Shown piece by piece: positions 1 through 9,786 of a DNA stretch of 45,861 nucleotides. Source of the stretch: Acidobacteriota bacterium. Lineage in GTDB: Bacteria; Acidobacteriota; Terriglobia; Terriglobales; Acidobacteriaceae. The notes below the pieces were generated by a model. It was given only the letters and a program-made list of their open reading frames with translations. It did not search any database and was not told where the DNA came from. The position numbers and the translations under genes were made by a program. Each line of letters starts with the position of its first letter. Position 1 is the first letter of the stretch. The DNA is taken from positions 1 to 45,861 of the forward strand of contig JAJXWS010000019.1 of the NCBI GenBank assembly GCA_021781495.1. The letters run 5' to 3'.

Positions 1-293
1 CATGATGTCCGCTGCGCGAACGTCATGGATGGGGCACCCGGCGCGTAGGAGGATGATCCCAGGTCTCAAAAGCGAGACCTGGGGCACCCGGTACTTGGTG
101 TGCTGCGGAGTGTGTGAAAAGCAACCGCAGATCTTTCGACTCGCTGCGCTCGCTCAAGATGACAGTGGTTGGGGTGGGGCTGTGGATTTCCACCCATGCC
201 GTCCGCTGCGCGAACGTCATGGATGGGGCACCCGGCACTCAGGCGAGTAGGAGAACGATCCCAGGTCTCAAAAGCGAGACCTGGGGCACCCGG
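1..293. repeat. Two composite copies of a palindromic intergenic repeat
   Basis: Two near-identical composite units lie here. A segment with the core GGGGCACCCGG at 31-41 recurs at 225-235 with identical flanks (7-42 versus 201-236). A second module follows each copy: a perfect 10-bp hairpin, CCCAGGTCTC / GAGACCTGGG, with loop AAAAGC at 58-83 and 260-285, again ending in GGGGCACCCGG (81-91 and 283-293). Between the copies, around 132-163, lies another palindrome-like stretch (TCGACTCGCTGCGCTCGCTC). The same core recurs at 9613-9623 and beside the transposase gene at 10665-11192, which suggests one REP-like family. The second copy overlaps the 3' end of the antiporter gene. Apart from this the first 238 bases hold no gene. 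Confidence 0.85.
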
Positions 294-2101
294 CTGTCGA
301 GCTCTGGCATGGCCGCTTGGAAGGCTGCCTTGGCTCGCATGGTGGAGGTCAAGCGGGCTTGCAAGTCCGTGGAATCCGTGGGCGCTTTCGTCTTTGTGTC
401 AATGTAGGCTGCGATGGCGAGCTCGGTGGCGATGCCGAGGCCGACGAGGGCGGCCTCAGAGAGCTGGAGGCTGGCTTCGATGGTCTCCGGGACGGCGTCA
501 CTGGCGCCGATGGTGTAGAGGTGGCGGGCGTGGTCGGCGTCGCGGGCGCGGGAGATGATGGGCACGTCAGGGCGCAGGGCGCGGATGTGGGCGACGATGC
601 CGTCGATGGCGTCGAGTGAGTTGATGGTGATGATGACGCCGCCTGCCTCCTGCAGTCCGCAGGCTTTGAGGAACTCGGGGTTGGAAGCGTCGCCGTAGTA
701 GACGTCGTGGCCCTCGCGGCGGTCGCGGGCGACGGAGGCTGCGTCATAGTCGGTGGCGATGCAGGGGACGCCGTGGCGGCTGAGGATGGAGCAGACCACC
801 TTGCCGACGCGTCCGTAGCCGACGACGATGGCGGCGCGGGGCTGCACGGCTGGGCGGATGGCGAGGACCGGGTCGATGGGGGATTCCTCGCCGATGCGGA
901 TGGCGATGCGCCGGGCGGCGATGGAGAGCAGCGGCGTGGTGGCCATGGTGGCGGCGGTGACGGCGAGGGAGAAGCCCTCGGCGTGGCGGCTGATGAGGTT
1001 GAGGTCGGCAGCCATGCCGATGAGGACGAAGGCGAACTCGCCGCCGGGGCCGAGGAGGAGTCCGGTTTCAGCAGCGGCGGGCCAGGAGATGCGGAAGAGG
1101 CGGGCGAGCAGGGTGAGGATGAGGGACTTGGCCGCGATGAGTGCGACGACGCAGGCGAGCAGGGCGGCGGGCTCGCGGAGCAGCTCGCGGATGTCGACGT
1201 TCATGCCGACGGTGAAGAAGAAGATGCCGAGGAGGAGTCCTTTGAAGGGCTCGATGCTGGCCTGGATGGCTTTGCGGAACTCGGTTTCCGCGAGGAGCAG
1301 GCCGGCGATGAAGGCTCCGAGGGCCATGGAGAGGCCGGCCTGGTGGGCGACGACGCCGGTACCGACGATGACGAAGAGTACGGCGGCGATGAACAGCTCG
1401 CTGGAGCGGGTGGCGGCGACGAGGCCAAAGAGCGGACGCAGCAGGAATCGGCCGAGGAGGACGATGAGGGCTACGGCCGCGGAGGCCTGCAGGATGGCCC
1501 GGACGAGATCGACGAGGACCAGCACGCCGGAGCTGGAGCTGATGCCGCCGATGGCGAGGAACATGAGCAGGGGGATGACGGCGATGTCCTGGGTGAGGAG
1601 AACGGCGAAGCTGGCGCGGCCGAAGCTGGTGGACATGCGTCCCTGGCGGGAGAGGATCTCAAGGACGATGGCGGTGGAGGAGAGCGAGAGGCTGGCGCCG
1701 AGGACGATGGCGGGGACGAGTCCCTGGCCGAGCAGGAATGCGGCAACGGTGAGGATGGCGGTGGTGAGGAGGACCTGCAGGGTGCCGAGTCCGGCGACAA
1801 GGTGGCCCATGGCGATGAGGCGCTGGAAGGAGAGCTCAAGGCCGATGACGAAGAGCAGGAAGACGATGCCGAGCTCGGCGATTCCGGCGACGTTGGTGGC
1901 GTTGCCGATGGTGAACCAGTAGAGGAAGTGGTGGCGGTAGGTGAAGGAGCCGAGTCCGAGGGGTCCGAGGAGCGCGCCGGCGCCGAGGTAGCCGAGGAGC
2001 GGATTGACGCCGTAGCGGCGGAAGATGGGGATGAGGATGCCGGCGGTGCCAAGCACGACGAGCGCGTCGCTGTAGGCGTTGATGTTGATGTTGGCAACCA
2101 C
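239..2101 (-). CDS. CPA2-family cation/proton antiporter with C-terminal RCK (TrkA-N) domain, KefB-like
   Basis: Inner-membrane monovalent cation/H+ antiporter of 620 residues. The first ~400 residues are a run of hydrophobic helices typical of the Na+/H+ exchanger fold, including a conserved acidic stretch (LGIVFLLFVIGLELSF) and a GPGGEFAFVL motif late in the membrane part. From about residue 420 a Rossmann TrkA-N/RCK domain begins with VVGYGRVGK, which in this family binds nucleotide and gates transport. Whether the ion is K+ or Na+ cannot be read from the sequence. The last ~17 residues, starting RVPQVSLLRPG, are encoded by the repeat at 260-293, so the natural C-terminus has probably been replaced or extended by repeat DNA. 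It is divergent from the FAD/Fe-S gene at 2213, with about 110 bp between them. Confidence 0.9.
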   Translation of the reverse strand: MVANININAYSDALVVLGTAGILIPIFRRYGVNPLLGYLGAGALLGPLGLGSFTYRHHFLYWFTIGNATNVAGIAELGIVFLLFVIGLELSFQRLIAMGHLVAGLGTLQVLLTTAILTVAAFLLGQGLVPAIVLGASLSLSSTAIVLEILSRQGRMSTSFGRASFAVLLTQDIAVIPLLMFLAIGGISSSSGVLVLVDLVRAILQASAAVALIVLLGRFLLRPLFGLVAATRSSELFIAAVLFVIVGTGVVAHQAGLSMALGAFIAGLLLAETEFRKAIQASIEPFKGLLLGIFFFTVGMNVDIRELLREPAALLACVVALIAAKSLILTLLARLFRISWPAAAETGLLLGPGGEFAFVLIGMAADLNLISRHAEGFSLAVTAATMATTPLLSIAARRIAIRIGEESPIDPVLAIRPAVQPRAAIVVGYGRVGKVVCSILSRHGVPCIATDYDAASVARDRREGHDVYYGDASNPEFLKACGLQEAGGVIITINSLDAIDGIVAHIRALRPDVPIISRARDADHARHLYTIGASDAVPETIEASLQLSEAALVGLGIATELAIAAYIDTKTKAPTDSTDLQARLTSTMRAKAAFQAAMPELDSRVPQVSLLRPGIVLLLA

Positions 2102-2200
2102 GGGGCTCGCTCCCGTAAAGCAAGAGTGCGCAGCAAGCTGGCAATTTTAGCAGGAGTTGCGGTGGAGCCGGCATGCGGGGCGAGGGGCGGGGATACGCGC

Positions 2201-2206
2201 TAACAT
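2201..2206 (+). promoter_or_regulatory. Candidate -10 element for the FAD/Fe-S gene
   Basis: TAACAT lies 7 nt before the GTG start at 2213. If it is a true -10, transcription would begin at or next to the start codon, giving a leaderless mRNA. This fits the lack of a clear Shine-Dalgarno site before this GTG. No convincing -35 is visible. Confidence 0.3.
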
Positions 2207-2212
2207 TCCTGC

Positions 2213-5164
2213 GTGAGCACTTTCTCAATTCTTTCCAATTTCTCTCCGCTGGAGCACGAGCGCTTTGCGGCGCATCGGGAGCTGGAGGCACGGCTGAAGG
2301 CGACGCTGCGGGGCGATGTGCTGTTTGATATGGGATCGCGCGCGCTGTATGCGGCGGACTCGTCGAACTACCGGCAGTTGCCGGTGGGCGTGGTGCTGCC
2401 GCGGGATGCGGCGGACGTGGAGGCGGCGCTGGAGGCCTGCCGGGCGACGGGAGCGGCGGTGCTGCCGCGCGGCGCGGGCACCAGCCTGGCGGGGCAGTGC
2501 ACGAATGTGGCGGTGGTGTTCGACTACTCGCGCTACATGAACCGGCTGGAGGGGATGGACGCGGCGGCGAAGCTGGCGCGGGTGGAGCCGGGGATTGTGC
2601 TGGACCGGCTGCGCGACGCGGCGGAGGTGCATCATCTTACGTACGCGCCGGACCCGGCGACGCACTCGCGCTGCACGCTGGGGGGCATGATCGGCAACAA
2701 CAGTTGCGGCGTGCACGGGCTGCTGGGCGGCAAGGTGGCGGACAACGTGGAGTCGCTGGAGATTGTGCTCTACGACGGCACGCGGATGACGGTGGGCCGG
2801 ACGAGCGAGGCGGAGCTGGACCGGCTGATTCGCGGAGGCGGACGCGTGGGGCAGATCTACGCGGGGCTGGCGCGGATTCGCGACCGTTATGCGGAGGCGG
2901 TGCGGCAGCGGTATCCGCGGATTCCGCGGCGGGTCTCCGGCTACAACCTGGATGAACTGCTGCCGGAGAACGGCTTCCACGTGGCGCGGGCGCTGGTGGG
3001 CAGCGAGGGCACGTGCGCGAACGTGGTGCGGGCCACGCTGAACCTGACGGCGAGCCCGCCGTTCCGGGTGCTGACGGTGCTGGGCTTTCCGGACGCGTTT
3101 CAGGCGGCGGATGCGGTTCCGCTGGCGCTGCGGCATGGACCGATCGGGCTGGAGGGGTTCGATTATCTGCTGGTGGAGTTTATGCGGCGCAAGGGGCTGG
3201 CGCTGAAAGACCTGGACGAGTTGCCGCCGGGCGTGGGCTTCCTGCTGGTGGAGATGGGCGCCTGGAGCGCGGAGGAGGCGCAGGCGAAGGCCGAGGAGGT
3301 GGCGCGCGCATCGCAGGGCTGGCCGATGCCGCCGGTGGCGCACATCTGCACGCCGGCGGAGGCGGCGAGCGTGTGGCACGTGCGGGAGTCCGCGCTGGGC
3401 GCGATGGTGTTTGTGCCGGGCGAGCCGGACCGCTGGGAGGGCTGGGAGGACGCGGCGGTTCCGCCGGAGAAGCTGGGCGTGTATCTGCGGCGGATTACGG
3501 CGCTGATGGCGGAGTACGGTTATCGCAGCCCGCTGTACGGGCACTATGGGCAGGGGTGCGTGCATACGCGCATCAACTTTGACTTCACCACAGAGCAGGG
3601 GCTGAAGAACTTTCACGAGTTTCTGGAGCGGGCGGCGGACGTGGTGCTGAGCGTGGGCGGCTCGCTGAGCGGTGAGCATGGCGACGGACAGGCGCGCGGG
3701 GCGCTGCTGCCGAAGATGTTCGGGCCGGAGCTGATGGAGGCCTTCCGGGAGTTCAAGGTGCTGTGGGACCCGGATAACCGGATGAATCCCGGCAAGCTGG
3801 TGGACGCGGTGCGGGTGTATGACCCGGTGGAGAATCTGCGGCACGGCGAGCCGGCCGCGGGGCAGGCGCACCGGGAGTTGGAGACGCACTTTGCGTTCGC
3901 CATCGATGGCGGGTCCATGGAGCGGGCGACGGAGCGGTGCGTGGGCGTGGGCGCATGCCGCAAGACGGTGGGCGGCGTGATGTGTCCGAGCTACCGGGCG
4001 ACGGGGCAGGAGCAGTACTCGACGCGCGGACGGGCGCGGCTGCTGTGGGAGATGCTGGCGGGGGCGCTGCGCGAGGAGGGCTTCCGAAGCGACGCGGTGC
4101 ACGAGGCGCTGGACCTGTGCCTGAGCTGCAAGGCGTGCAAGACGGAGTGTCCGGTGCAGGTGGACATGGCTGCGTACAAGGCGGAGTTTCTGGCGCAGCG
4201 CTACAAGGGGCGGGCGCATCCGCTGCAGCACTACATCTTTGGATTTGCGGACCGGCTGGCGCGGTGGGGATCGCTGGCTCCGGCGCTGACGAATGCGATG
4301 CTGACGGGGCCGGTGACGAGTCCGCTGATCAAGCACATTGCGGGCGTGGCGCAGGAGCGGCAGTTGCCGCGGCTGGCGGCGAAGCCGTGGCAGACGACGC
4401 GGACGGACGCGGGACAGGACGCGGGACAGGACGCGGCGCGTCCGCTGGTGGTGCTGTGGCCGGATACGTGGAACAACTACTACCATCCGCAGACGCTGGC
4501 GGCGGCCGAGAAGGTGCTGATGCATGCGGGCTTCCGCGTGCAGACGCCGAAGGGGCACATCTGCTGCGGGCGTCCGCTGTATGACTTTGGGCTGCTGGAG
4601 GCCGCGAAGAGCTACCTGGCGCGGGTGCTGGAGCGCGTGGGTCCGCAGATTGACGCGGGGCTGCCGTTCCTGTTTCTGGAACCGAGCTGCGCGAGCGTCT
4701 TCAAGGACGAGCTGCTGGAGCTGTTTCCGAACAACGAGCGGGCAAAGCGGCTGAGCGGGCAGGTGTGGCTGCTGGCGGACTGGCTGGAGGCAAAGGCGCC
4801 GGAGTTTGCTCCGCAGGGGCTGGAGGGCGCGCATATCCTGGTGCACGGGCATTGCCACCACAAGGCGGTGTTCGGCGGCCCGGCAAGCGAGATTGCCGTG
4901 CTGCAGCGGGCGGGTGCGCGGGTGGAGGCGATCCAGGCAGGCTGCTGCGGCATGGCGGGCCCGTTCGGGTTTGAGGCGGACAAGTTTGAGGTGTCAAAGA
5001 CGATTGCGCAGGATGGACTGCTGCCCGCGGTGGCGAAGGCGGGGCCGATGACGATTGTGCTGGCGGACGGCTTCAGCTGCCGCGAGCAGATCAGCCAGCT
5101 GGGACACAAAAAGGCGCTGCACTTTGCCGAGGTGCTGGCGCATAGCTGCGGTTGCGGCGGGTGA
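2213..5164 (+). CDS. FAD-linked oxidase fused to a Fe-S / CCG-domain oxidoreductase (D-2-hydroxyacid dehydrogenase type)
   Basis: A 983-residue fusion of the GlcD-like flavin dehydrogenase and the GlcF-like Fe-S subunit, as in YdiJ and respiratory D-lactate or D-2-hydroxyglutarate dehydrogenases. The order is: PCMH-type FAD-binding domain (about 45-270; PRGAGTSLAGQ and GGMIGNNSCG), FAD-oxidase C-terminal domain (about 270-525; SGEHGDGQ), a cysteine motif near 576 (CVGVGACRK...CPSY), a 4Fe-4S motif near 635 (CLSCKACKTECP), and two CCG domains near 781 (ICCGRPL) and 910 (GCCGMAGPFG). Substrate is inferred only to be a D-2-hydroxyacid. A 12-bp tandem repeat at about 4408-4438 encodes DAGQDAGQDA in a linker. 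The start is GTG, reaching the conserved N-terminus; no upstream alternative is better. Confidence 0.9.
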   Translation: MSTFSILSNFSPLEHERFAAHRELEARLKATLRGDVLFDMGSRALYAADSSNYRQLPVGVVLPRDAADVEAALEACRATGAAVLPRGAGTSLAGQCTNVAVVFDYSRYMNRLEGMDAAAKLARVEPGIVLDRLRDAAEVHHLTYAPDPATHSRCTLGGMIGNNSCGVHGLLGGKVADNVESLEIVLYDGTRMTVGRTSEAELDRLIRGGGRVGQIYAGLARIRDRYAEAVRQRYPRIPRRVSGYNLDELLPENGFHVARALVGSEGTCANVVRATLNLTASPPFRVLTVLGFPDAFQAADAVPLALRHGPIGLEGFDYLLVEFMRRKGLALKDLDELPPGVGFLLVEMGAWSAEEAQAKAEEVARASQGWPMPPVAHICTPAEAASVWHVRESALGAMVFVPGEPDRWEGWEDAAVPPEKLGVYLRRITALMAEYGYRSPLYGHYGQGCVHTRINFDFTTEQGLKNFHEFLERAADVVLSVGGSLSGEHGDGQARGALLPKMFGPELMEAFREFKVLWDPDNRMNPGKLVDAVRVYDPVENLRHGEPAAGQAHRELETHFAFAIDGGSMERATERCVGVGACRKTVGGVMCPSYRATGQEQYSTRGRARLLWEMLAGALREEGFRSDAVHEALDLCLSCKACKTECPVQVDMAAYKAEFLAQRYKGRAHPLQHYIFGFADRLARWGSLAPALTNAMLTGPVTSPLIKHIAGVAQERQLPRLAAKPWQTTRTDAGQDAGQDAARPLVVLWPDTWNNYYHPQTLAAAEKVLMHAGFRVQTPKGHICCGRPLYDFGLLEAAKSYLARVLERVGPQIDAGLPFLFLEPSCASVFKDELLELFPNNERAKRLSGQVWLLADWLEAKAPEFAPQGLEGAHILVHGHCHHKAVFGGPASEIAVLQRAGARVEAIQAGCCGMAGPFGFEADKFEVSKTIAQDGLLPAVAKAGPMTIVLADGFSCREQISQLGHKKALHFAEVLAHSCGCGG

Positions 5165-5216
5165 GGGCTGGGTTTGGCGGGCTGCGCTAGGATAGAGATT
5201 CAACCGGGGGGCGCGC

Positions 5217-5513
5217 ATGTTTGTTGTGGTGTGGCAGTTTGAAATTGCGGAGGACAAGGTGACGGCCTTTGAGGCGGCTTACGGGCCGGAGGGCGCGTGG
5301 GCCAAGCTCTTTGGCACGTCGCCGGAGTACCGCGGCACGGAGCTGTTGCGCGATGCGTATATCCCGGGGCTGTATCTGACGATTGACCGATGGGAGAGCG
5401 AGGAGGCGTTTCGCGCCTTCCGCAAGGACCACGACGCGGAGTACGAGGCGGTGGACCGCTCCTGCGACGCGCTGACCAGCCGCGAGACGCGGATTGGCGC
5501 CTACACCGCCTGA
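5217..5513 (+). CDS. Small ABM-like (dimeric alpha-beta barrel) protein
   Basis: A 98-residue protein beginning MFVVVWQFEI. The pattern of a beta strand, a helix around EAAYGPEGAWAKLF, then YLTIDRWESEEAFRAF, resembles the antibiotic-biosynthesis-monooxygenase (ABM) fold used by small heme-degrading or quinone monooxygenases and by non-enzymatic relatives. The phrase 'DRWESEEAFRAF' is typical of these. No catalytic residues can be assigned with confidence. A purine-rich site (CCGGGGGG) precedes the ATG. It follows the FAD/Fe-S gene by 52 bp, so co-transcription is possible, though a TAGGAT hexamer at 5188-5193 could be its own -10. Confidence 0.7.
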   Translation: MFVVVWQFEIAEDKVTAFEAAYGPEGAWAKLFGTSPEYRGTELLRDAYIPGLYLTIDRWESEEAFRAFRKDHDAEYEAVDRSCDALTSRETRIGAYTA

Positions 5514-5573
5514 GTGACTTTGTGCGGCGCGGATGTGACTTTCCGCAAGAGTGCGCCAGGGCGCTGCGCCGCA

Positions 5574-5864
5574 CTATGTGGCCTGCCGGTGCGATGGATG
5601 GCTCGCCGGAAGCGCCCGGGTGGTTCGGCTGAGCTGATGCGCGCGCCAGGCCTGGCTGGAATGTCCTGCCGGGTGCCGATGGACGGAGCCGGTGTGCGGC
5701 CGGACGGCAACCGGCACCGTGCCGACCTGCAGCGGGGAGTCGTGCCGCACCAGCGTGCGGATCTCCTTTGCGGCGGCGTTGCGGATGGCGGTGAGAACCA
5801 GAAGGCCGACAATGGTGGCAAGGATCATGACGGCCAGCCTACGGATGTCATGAAAGAGCTGCAT
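5574..5864 (-). CDS. Small single-span membrane protein, unknown function
   Basis: A 96-residue reading frame starting MQLFHDIRRLAVM, followed by one clear hydrophobic segment (ILATIVGLLVLTAI, about residues 14-27) and a basic, low-complexity tail rich in His, Arg and Ser. The ATG at 5864 is preceded by GGAGAAGTCCT, a good Shine-Dalgarno at normal spacing, which is the main support for the gene. An in-frame ATG further upstream at 5903 lacks such a site. The tail is not recognisably conserved and could be partly fortuitous. It is convergent with the ABM-like gene and divergent from recA. No function is assigned. Confidence 0.5.
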   Translation of the reverse strand: MQLFHDIRRLAVMILATIVGLLVLTAIRNAAAKEIRTLVRHDSPLQVGTVPVAVRPHTGSVHRHPAGHSSQAWRAHQLSRTTRALPASHPSHRQAT

Positions 5865-5979
5865 AGGACTTCTCCGCGTCGTTGAGGGTTGTTGCGGCGC
5901 CACTTCCGGCAGGCCGGGAGGAATTGCAAGGGCTGAGCCGGAGGGGCGAGAATCTTCTCTTTTCTTTCGCTAATTTCCC

Positions 5980-6008
5980 TGTCTTTTGGTGTTCTGTCCT
6001 GCTACAAT
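5980..6008 (+). promoter_or_regulatory. Candidate recA promoter
   Basis: TACAAT at 6003-6008 is a good -10 hexamer; the matching -35 position (TGTCTT, 5980-5985, 17-nt spacer) is poor. This would give an 80-90 nt leader before recA. I looked for a LexA operator here and found none I would defend. Confidence 0.35.
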
Positions 6009-6097
6009 CCGAACGAAATCCAATCTTTGCCGGGCGCGATTTTCAGTCTCTCCATCGAGAGCCGCGCCGGGCGAATCATCCTTAGGAGCATACCCCC

Positions 6098-7174
<1,077 letters not shown>

Positions 7175-7204
7175 CCGGGCGGCACGGAAGCTGGGAAGCT
7201 GGAA

Positions 7205-7250
7205 AAATCCCATGCCTGGCAGGGCGGAACCTGCGCCGGGCATGGGATTT
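7205..7250. terminator. Bidirectional hairpin between recA and the convergent oxidoreductase
   Basis: A perfect 12-bp stem AAATCCCATGCC / GGCATGGGATTT (7205-7216 and 7239-7250) contains a second inner stem GCAGG / CCTGC. A-rich flanks on the left and T-rich flanks on the right fit an intrinsic terminator that can serve both convergent genes. Confidence 0.75.
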
Positions 7251-7268
7251 GTGTTTCAGGCGGCGGGT

Positions 7269-8843
7269 CTACTTTGCTGTTTTTTCCTCGTGGTACTCCA
7301 TCTCAGTGTTGATGGACCAGATGTTGTCCTTGGTGGTGACGCCGTTGACGATGTTTTCGACGGCGGTCATGGCGGTGAGCATGGAGTGGTCCTGGTTGTT
7401 GTATTTGTGCATGCCGTTGCGGCCGACGAGGAAGAGGTTCTGGAAGCGGTCCGTGTAGTTGCGGATGACGTCGAAGCGGTCGTAAGTGCCGAAGTAGGCG
7501 GGGTAGGTCTTGGGGACGCGGACGACGTGGGAGTCCTCGACGTCCTCGGCCTTGAGGATGCCGATCTTGGCGACCTCGCCGATGGCGAAGCGGGCCATCT
7601 CGTCGTCGGGGAGCTTCCAGAGGGAGTCGGTGTCGTTGCAGAAGTATTCGAGGCCGATCCAGACGCGGTCGTCGTTGCCGACGAGCCAGGGGCTCCAGTT
7701 GTTGAAGACCTGCAGGCGGCCGAGGAGGACGTCGGGCTCCTGCACGTAGATCCAGTTGTCCTTGAGCGCGGAGCCGTCGGGCTCGGTGACGGAGAGGCGT
7801 TTGGCGAGCAGGCCCACGGTGATGAAGTCGCGGTACATGAGGCCTTCGCTGACTTCGTGCACGTCGGGCGGCGCGGGCGTGGAGAGCGACCGGATGAGGT
7901 CGCGCACGGGCATGGTGGAGAAGAAGTAGTCGCCGGCGTAGGTGACGCGCTCGCCGTTGTGGTTGGCGCCGCTGACGGCGAGGATGCGGTCGCCATCGAC
8001 CTGGATGTGATCGATGGCAACGCCGAGGTGGATTTCGCCGCCGGCCTGCTGAACGAGGGTGGCGGCGTGCTCCCAGAACTGGCCGGGGCCGAACTTGGGG
8101 TAGAGAAACTTTTCGATCAGTGAGGTCTCGGTCTGCTTTTGCGCGATGTCGGCGGCGCGGCGGGAGGCGAAGGTCTTCTTGAGGAAGTGGACGACGACGC
8201 CCTTGAGCGAAAGGCCCTTGATGCGCTGCGCGCCCCACTCGGCGCTGATCTTATGGCAGGGCACGCCCCAGACCTTTTCTGTATAGGACTTGAAGAAGGT
8301 GAGGTAGAGCTGGCGGCCGAAGCGGTTGATGAGGAAGTCCTCAAGGGAGTGCTCCTGGCGGCGGGGCAGCAGGGTGGCGCGCATGTAGCTGATGCCGGCG
8401 CGGACGGAGCGGAGCAGGCCGAGCTTGCGAAGCGTCTCCGCGGTGAGGCGGATGGGGTAGTCAAAGAAGCGGCGCAGGAAGTAGATGCGGCTTTTGCGCT
8501 GGCGGACGAGCATGACGAGGTCGTCGGTGTGCGGGTCGGGCGCGGCGGTGGCGGCGGGTATGTTTCGCTGTTGCCCCTGATAGCGGAGCTCGCCGTTGCC
8601 GTTGTCGGCCTGAATGGGCATGAGGTCGAGCCACCACTGCATGACACGGTCTGACTTGGAGAAGAAGCGGTGGCCGCCGATGTCCATGCGGTTGCCCTTG
8701 TAGCGCACGGTACGCGAGATGCCGCCGATCTCGTGGCTGGCCTCAAGCAGGATGGGCTTGATGCCGGTGCGGCGCTGCAGTTCGACGGCGGCGGTGAGGC
8801 CGGCGGGGCCTGCTCCGATGATGATGGCGGTGCCTTGCTTCAT
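7269..8843 (-). CDS. FAD-dependent amine-oxidase-like oxidoreductase (COG1232 type)
   Basis: A 524-residue flavoprotein. The N-terminus has the dinucleotide-binding motif [13 protein letters not shown] (GxGxxG at about 10-15), followed by the acidic strand end LLEAS and the second FAD motif GGISRTV, then [19 protein letters not shown]. The last motif is characteristic of the group containing UDP-galactopyranose-mutase-like and protoporphyrinogen-oxidase-like proteins often found in polysaccharide or lipid loci. Near the C-terminus, [20 protein letters not shown] is the usual FAD-closing segment. The substrate cannot be deduced. It starts 169 bp from the divergent coaD gene. The distinctive [14 protein letters not shown] signature is shared by a conserved bacterial family without an agreed name. 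Confidence 0.85.
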   Translation of the reverse strand: MKQGTAIIIGAGPAGLTAAVELQRRTGIKPILLEASHEIGGISRTVRYKGNRMDIGGHRFFSKSDRVMQWWLDLMPIQADNGNGELRYQGQQRNIPAATAAPDPHTDDLVMLVRQRKSRIYFLRRFFDYPIRLTAETLRKLGLLRSVRAGISYMRATLLPRRQEHSLEDFLINRFGRQLYLTFFKSYTEKVWGVPCHKISAEWGAQRIKGLSLKGVVVHFLKKTFASRRAADIAQKQTETSLIEKFLYPKFGPGQFWEHAATLVQQAGGEIHLGVAIDHIQVDGDRILAVSGANHNGERVTYAGDYFFSTMPVRDLIRSLSTPAPPDVHEVSEGLMYRDFITVGLLAKRLSVTEPDGSALKDNWIYVQEPDVLLGRLQVFNNWSPWLVGNDDRVWIGLEYFCNDTDSLWKLPDDEMARFAIGEVAKIGILKAEDVEDSHVVRVPKTYPAYFGTYDRFDVIRNYTDRFQNLFLVGRNGMHKYNNQDHSMLTAMTAVENIVNGVTTKDNIWSINTEMEYHEEKTAK

Positions 8844-8965
8844 GGGGATGACGCAAACCTCGTGCCGGTGGCGACCTGGGGAATATCCAAGTTTATCCCG
8901 CGGGCGAGCGGGTTGGCAGGGCGGTATTCGATTGCTAACCGGGCCGGGGTTTGGCGGCTGGGGAA

Positions 8966-8994
8966 TTCAGCGCCTCTGAAAAATGCTTTAGAAT
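8966..8994 (+). promoter_or_regulatory. Candidate coaD promoter
   Basis: TAGAAT at 8989-8994 is a fair -10, with TTCAGC at 8966-8971 as a weak -35 at 17-nt spacing. The predicted transcript start lies about 12 nt before the coaD ATG, leaving a very short leader, consistent with the weak Shine-Dalgarno. Confidence 0.35.
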
Positions 8995-9012
8995 CCGTGT
9001 AGAGTTGCTCTT

Positions 9013-9498
9013 ATGAGCGTAAAAGCCCTTTATCCCGGCACCTTTGACCCGCCGACCAACGGGCACATCGACCTGATTCAGCGCGGGGCCAAGCTGTTTG
9101 AGCACCTGACGGTGGCGGTTCTGATCAATCCCATCAAGAACCCGCTGTTCACGGTGGAGGAGCGGGTGGTGATGCTGGCGGAGGCGACGGCGTCGCTGGG
9201 CAATGTGTCCGTGGCCACGTTTGACGGGCTGATGGTGGACTTTGCGCGGCAACTGGGCGCGACGGCGGTGCTGCGCGGGATACGCGCAATCAGCGACTAC
9301 GAGCACGAGTTCCAGATGGCGCTGATGAATCGGCGGCTGGCTCCGGAGATTGAGACGGTGTTCCTGCAGCCGGCGGGGCGGTACTCGTTTGTGAGCTCGC
9401 GGATGCTGAAGGAAGTGTTCAGCTTTGGTGGGGACGTGAGCGGGCTGGTTCCGCCGAACGTGCTGAAGCGGCTGAAGGGTCGGATGCGGGAGAAGTAG
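9013..9498 (+). CDS. coaD: Phosphopantetheine adenylyltransferase
   Basis: Transfers AMP from ATP to 4'-phosphopantetheine, the fourth step of coenzyme A synthesis, in the cytoplasm. The 161-residue length is normal. It starts with YPGTFDPPTNGH (residues 7-18), which holds the nucleotidyltransferase (T/H)xGH motif. It continues with the conserved LRGIRAISDYEHEFQMALMNR substrate region and ends with the second ATP-binding motif around YSFVSSRMLKEV (the ISSxxV-type signature). It appears to be a single-gene unit, divergent from the flavoprotein. It is followed by ~290 bp of repeat-bearing intergenic DNA. Confidence 0.97.
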   Translation: MSVKALYPGTFDPPTNGHIDLIQRGAKLFEHLTVAVLINPIKNPLFTVEERVVMLAEATASLGNVSVATFDGLMVDFARQLGATAVLRGIRAISDYEHEFQMALMNRRLAPEIETVFLQPAGRYSFVSSRMLKEVFSFGGDVSGLVPPNVLKRLKGRMREK

Positions 9499-9786
9499 GC
9501 CCACGGCGCGCGGGTTCTCTGCGGGGCTGAAGCCCGTACCTTTCCGGAGGACAGGCTGGGCGGGGACTGTGGTTTCCCACCCATGCCGCCCGCTGGAGCG
9601 GACGTCATGGATGGGGCACCCGGCTCCGCTAACCCCGCTCGCAGAGGACAGCTTGCGCGGCGCCAAGCTGCCCTGCCCGGAACTGCCCCCGCCCGGATGG
9701 GTGGGGGATTTAGCTGGTGCTTCGAAGTTCCAGCAGCGCGACCAGAAGCACCCGACGTCGCGGCTTATCTCGTGGAGGAAAGGAAT
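9499..9786. repeat. Intergenic region with REP-like repeat copy and hairpins
   Basis: This stretch has no convincing gene. It holds a short palindrome GGGCTGAAGCCC (9524-9535). A repeat copy at about 9569-9623 is closely related to 182-235 and ends in the same core GGGGCACCCGG (9613-9623). There is also an 8-bp inverted repeat GGTGCTTC / GAAGCACC (9716-9723 and 9745-9752) just before the Shine-Dalgarno of the outer-membrane protein gene. An in-frame extension of that gene from 9583 would translate the repeat and is rejected. Confidence 0.7.

Noticed and set aside
707-2203. A 498-codon plus-strand frame antisense to the antiporter
   Set aside because: Gly/Asp/Glu-rich nonsense protein typical of the antisense of a GC-rich gene; the minus-strand product is clearly a membrane antiporter.
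2225-4861. An 878-codon minus-strand frame antisense to the FAD/Fe-S gene
   Set aside because: Arg/His/Gln-rich with no domain; a shadow of a strongly conserved gene on the other strand.
5960-6097. Possible LexA box upstream of recA
   Set aside because: GTTC and GAAC occur 16 bp apart around the -10, but this matches no established operator form well enough to claim.
9583-9786. An N-terminal extension of the outer-membrane protein
   Set aside because: It would translate a REP-like repeat and destroy the signal peptide position; the strong Shine-Dalgarno is just before 9787.
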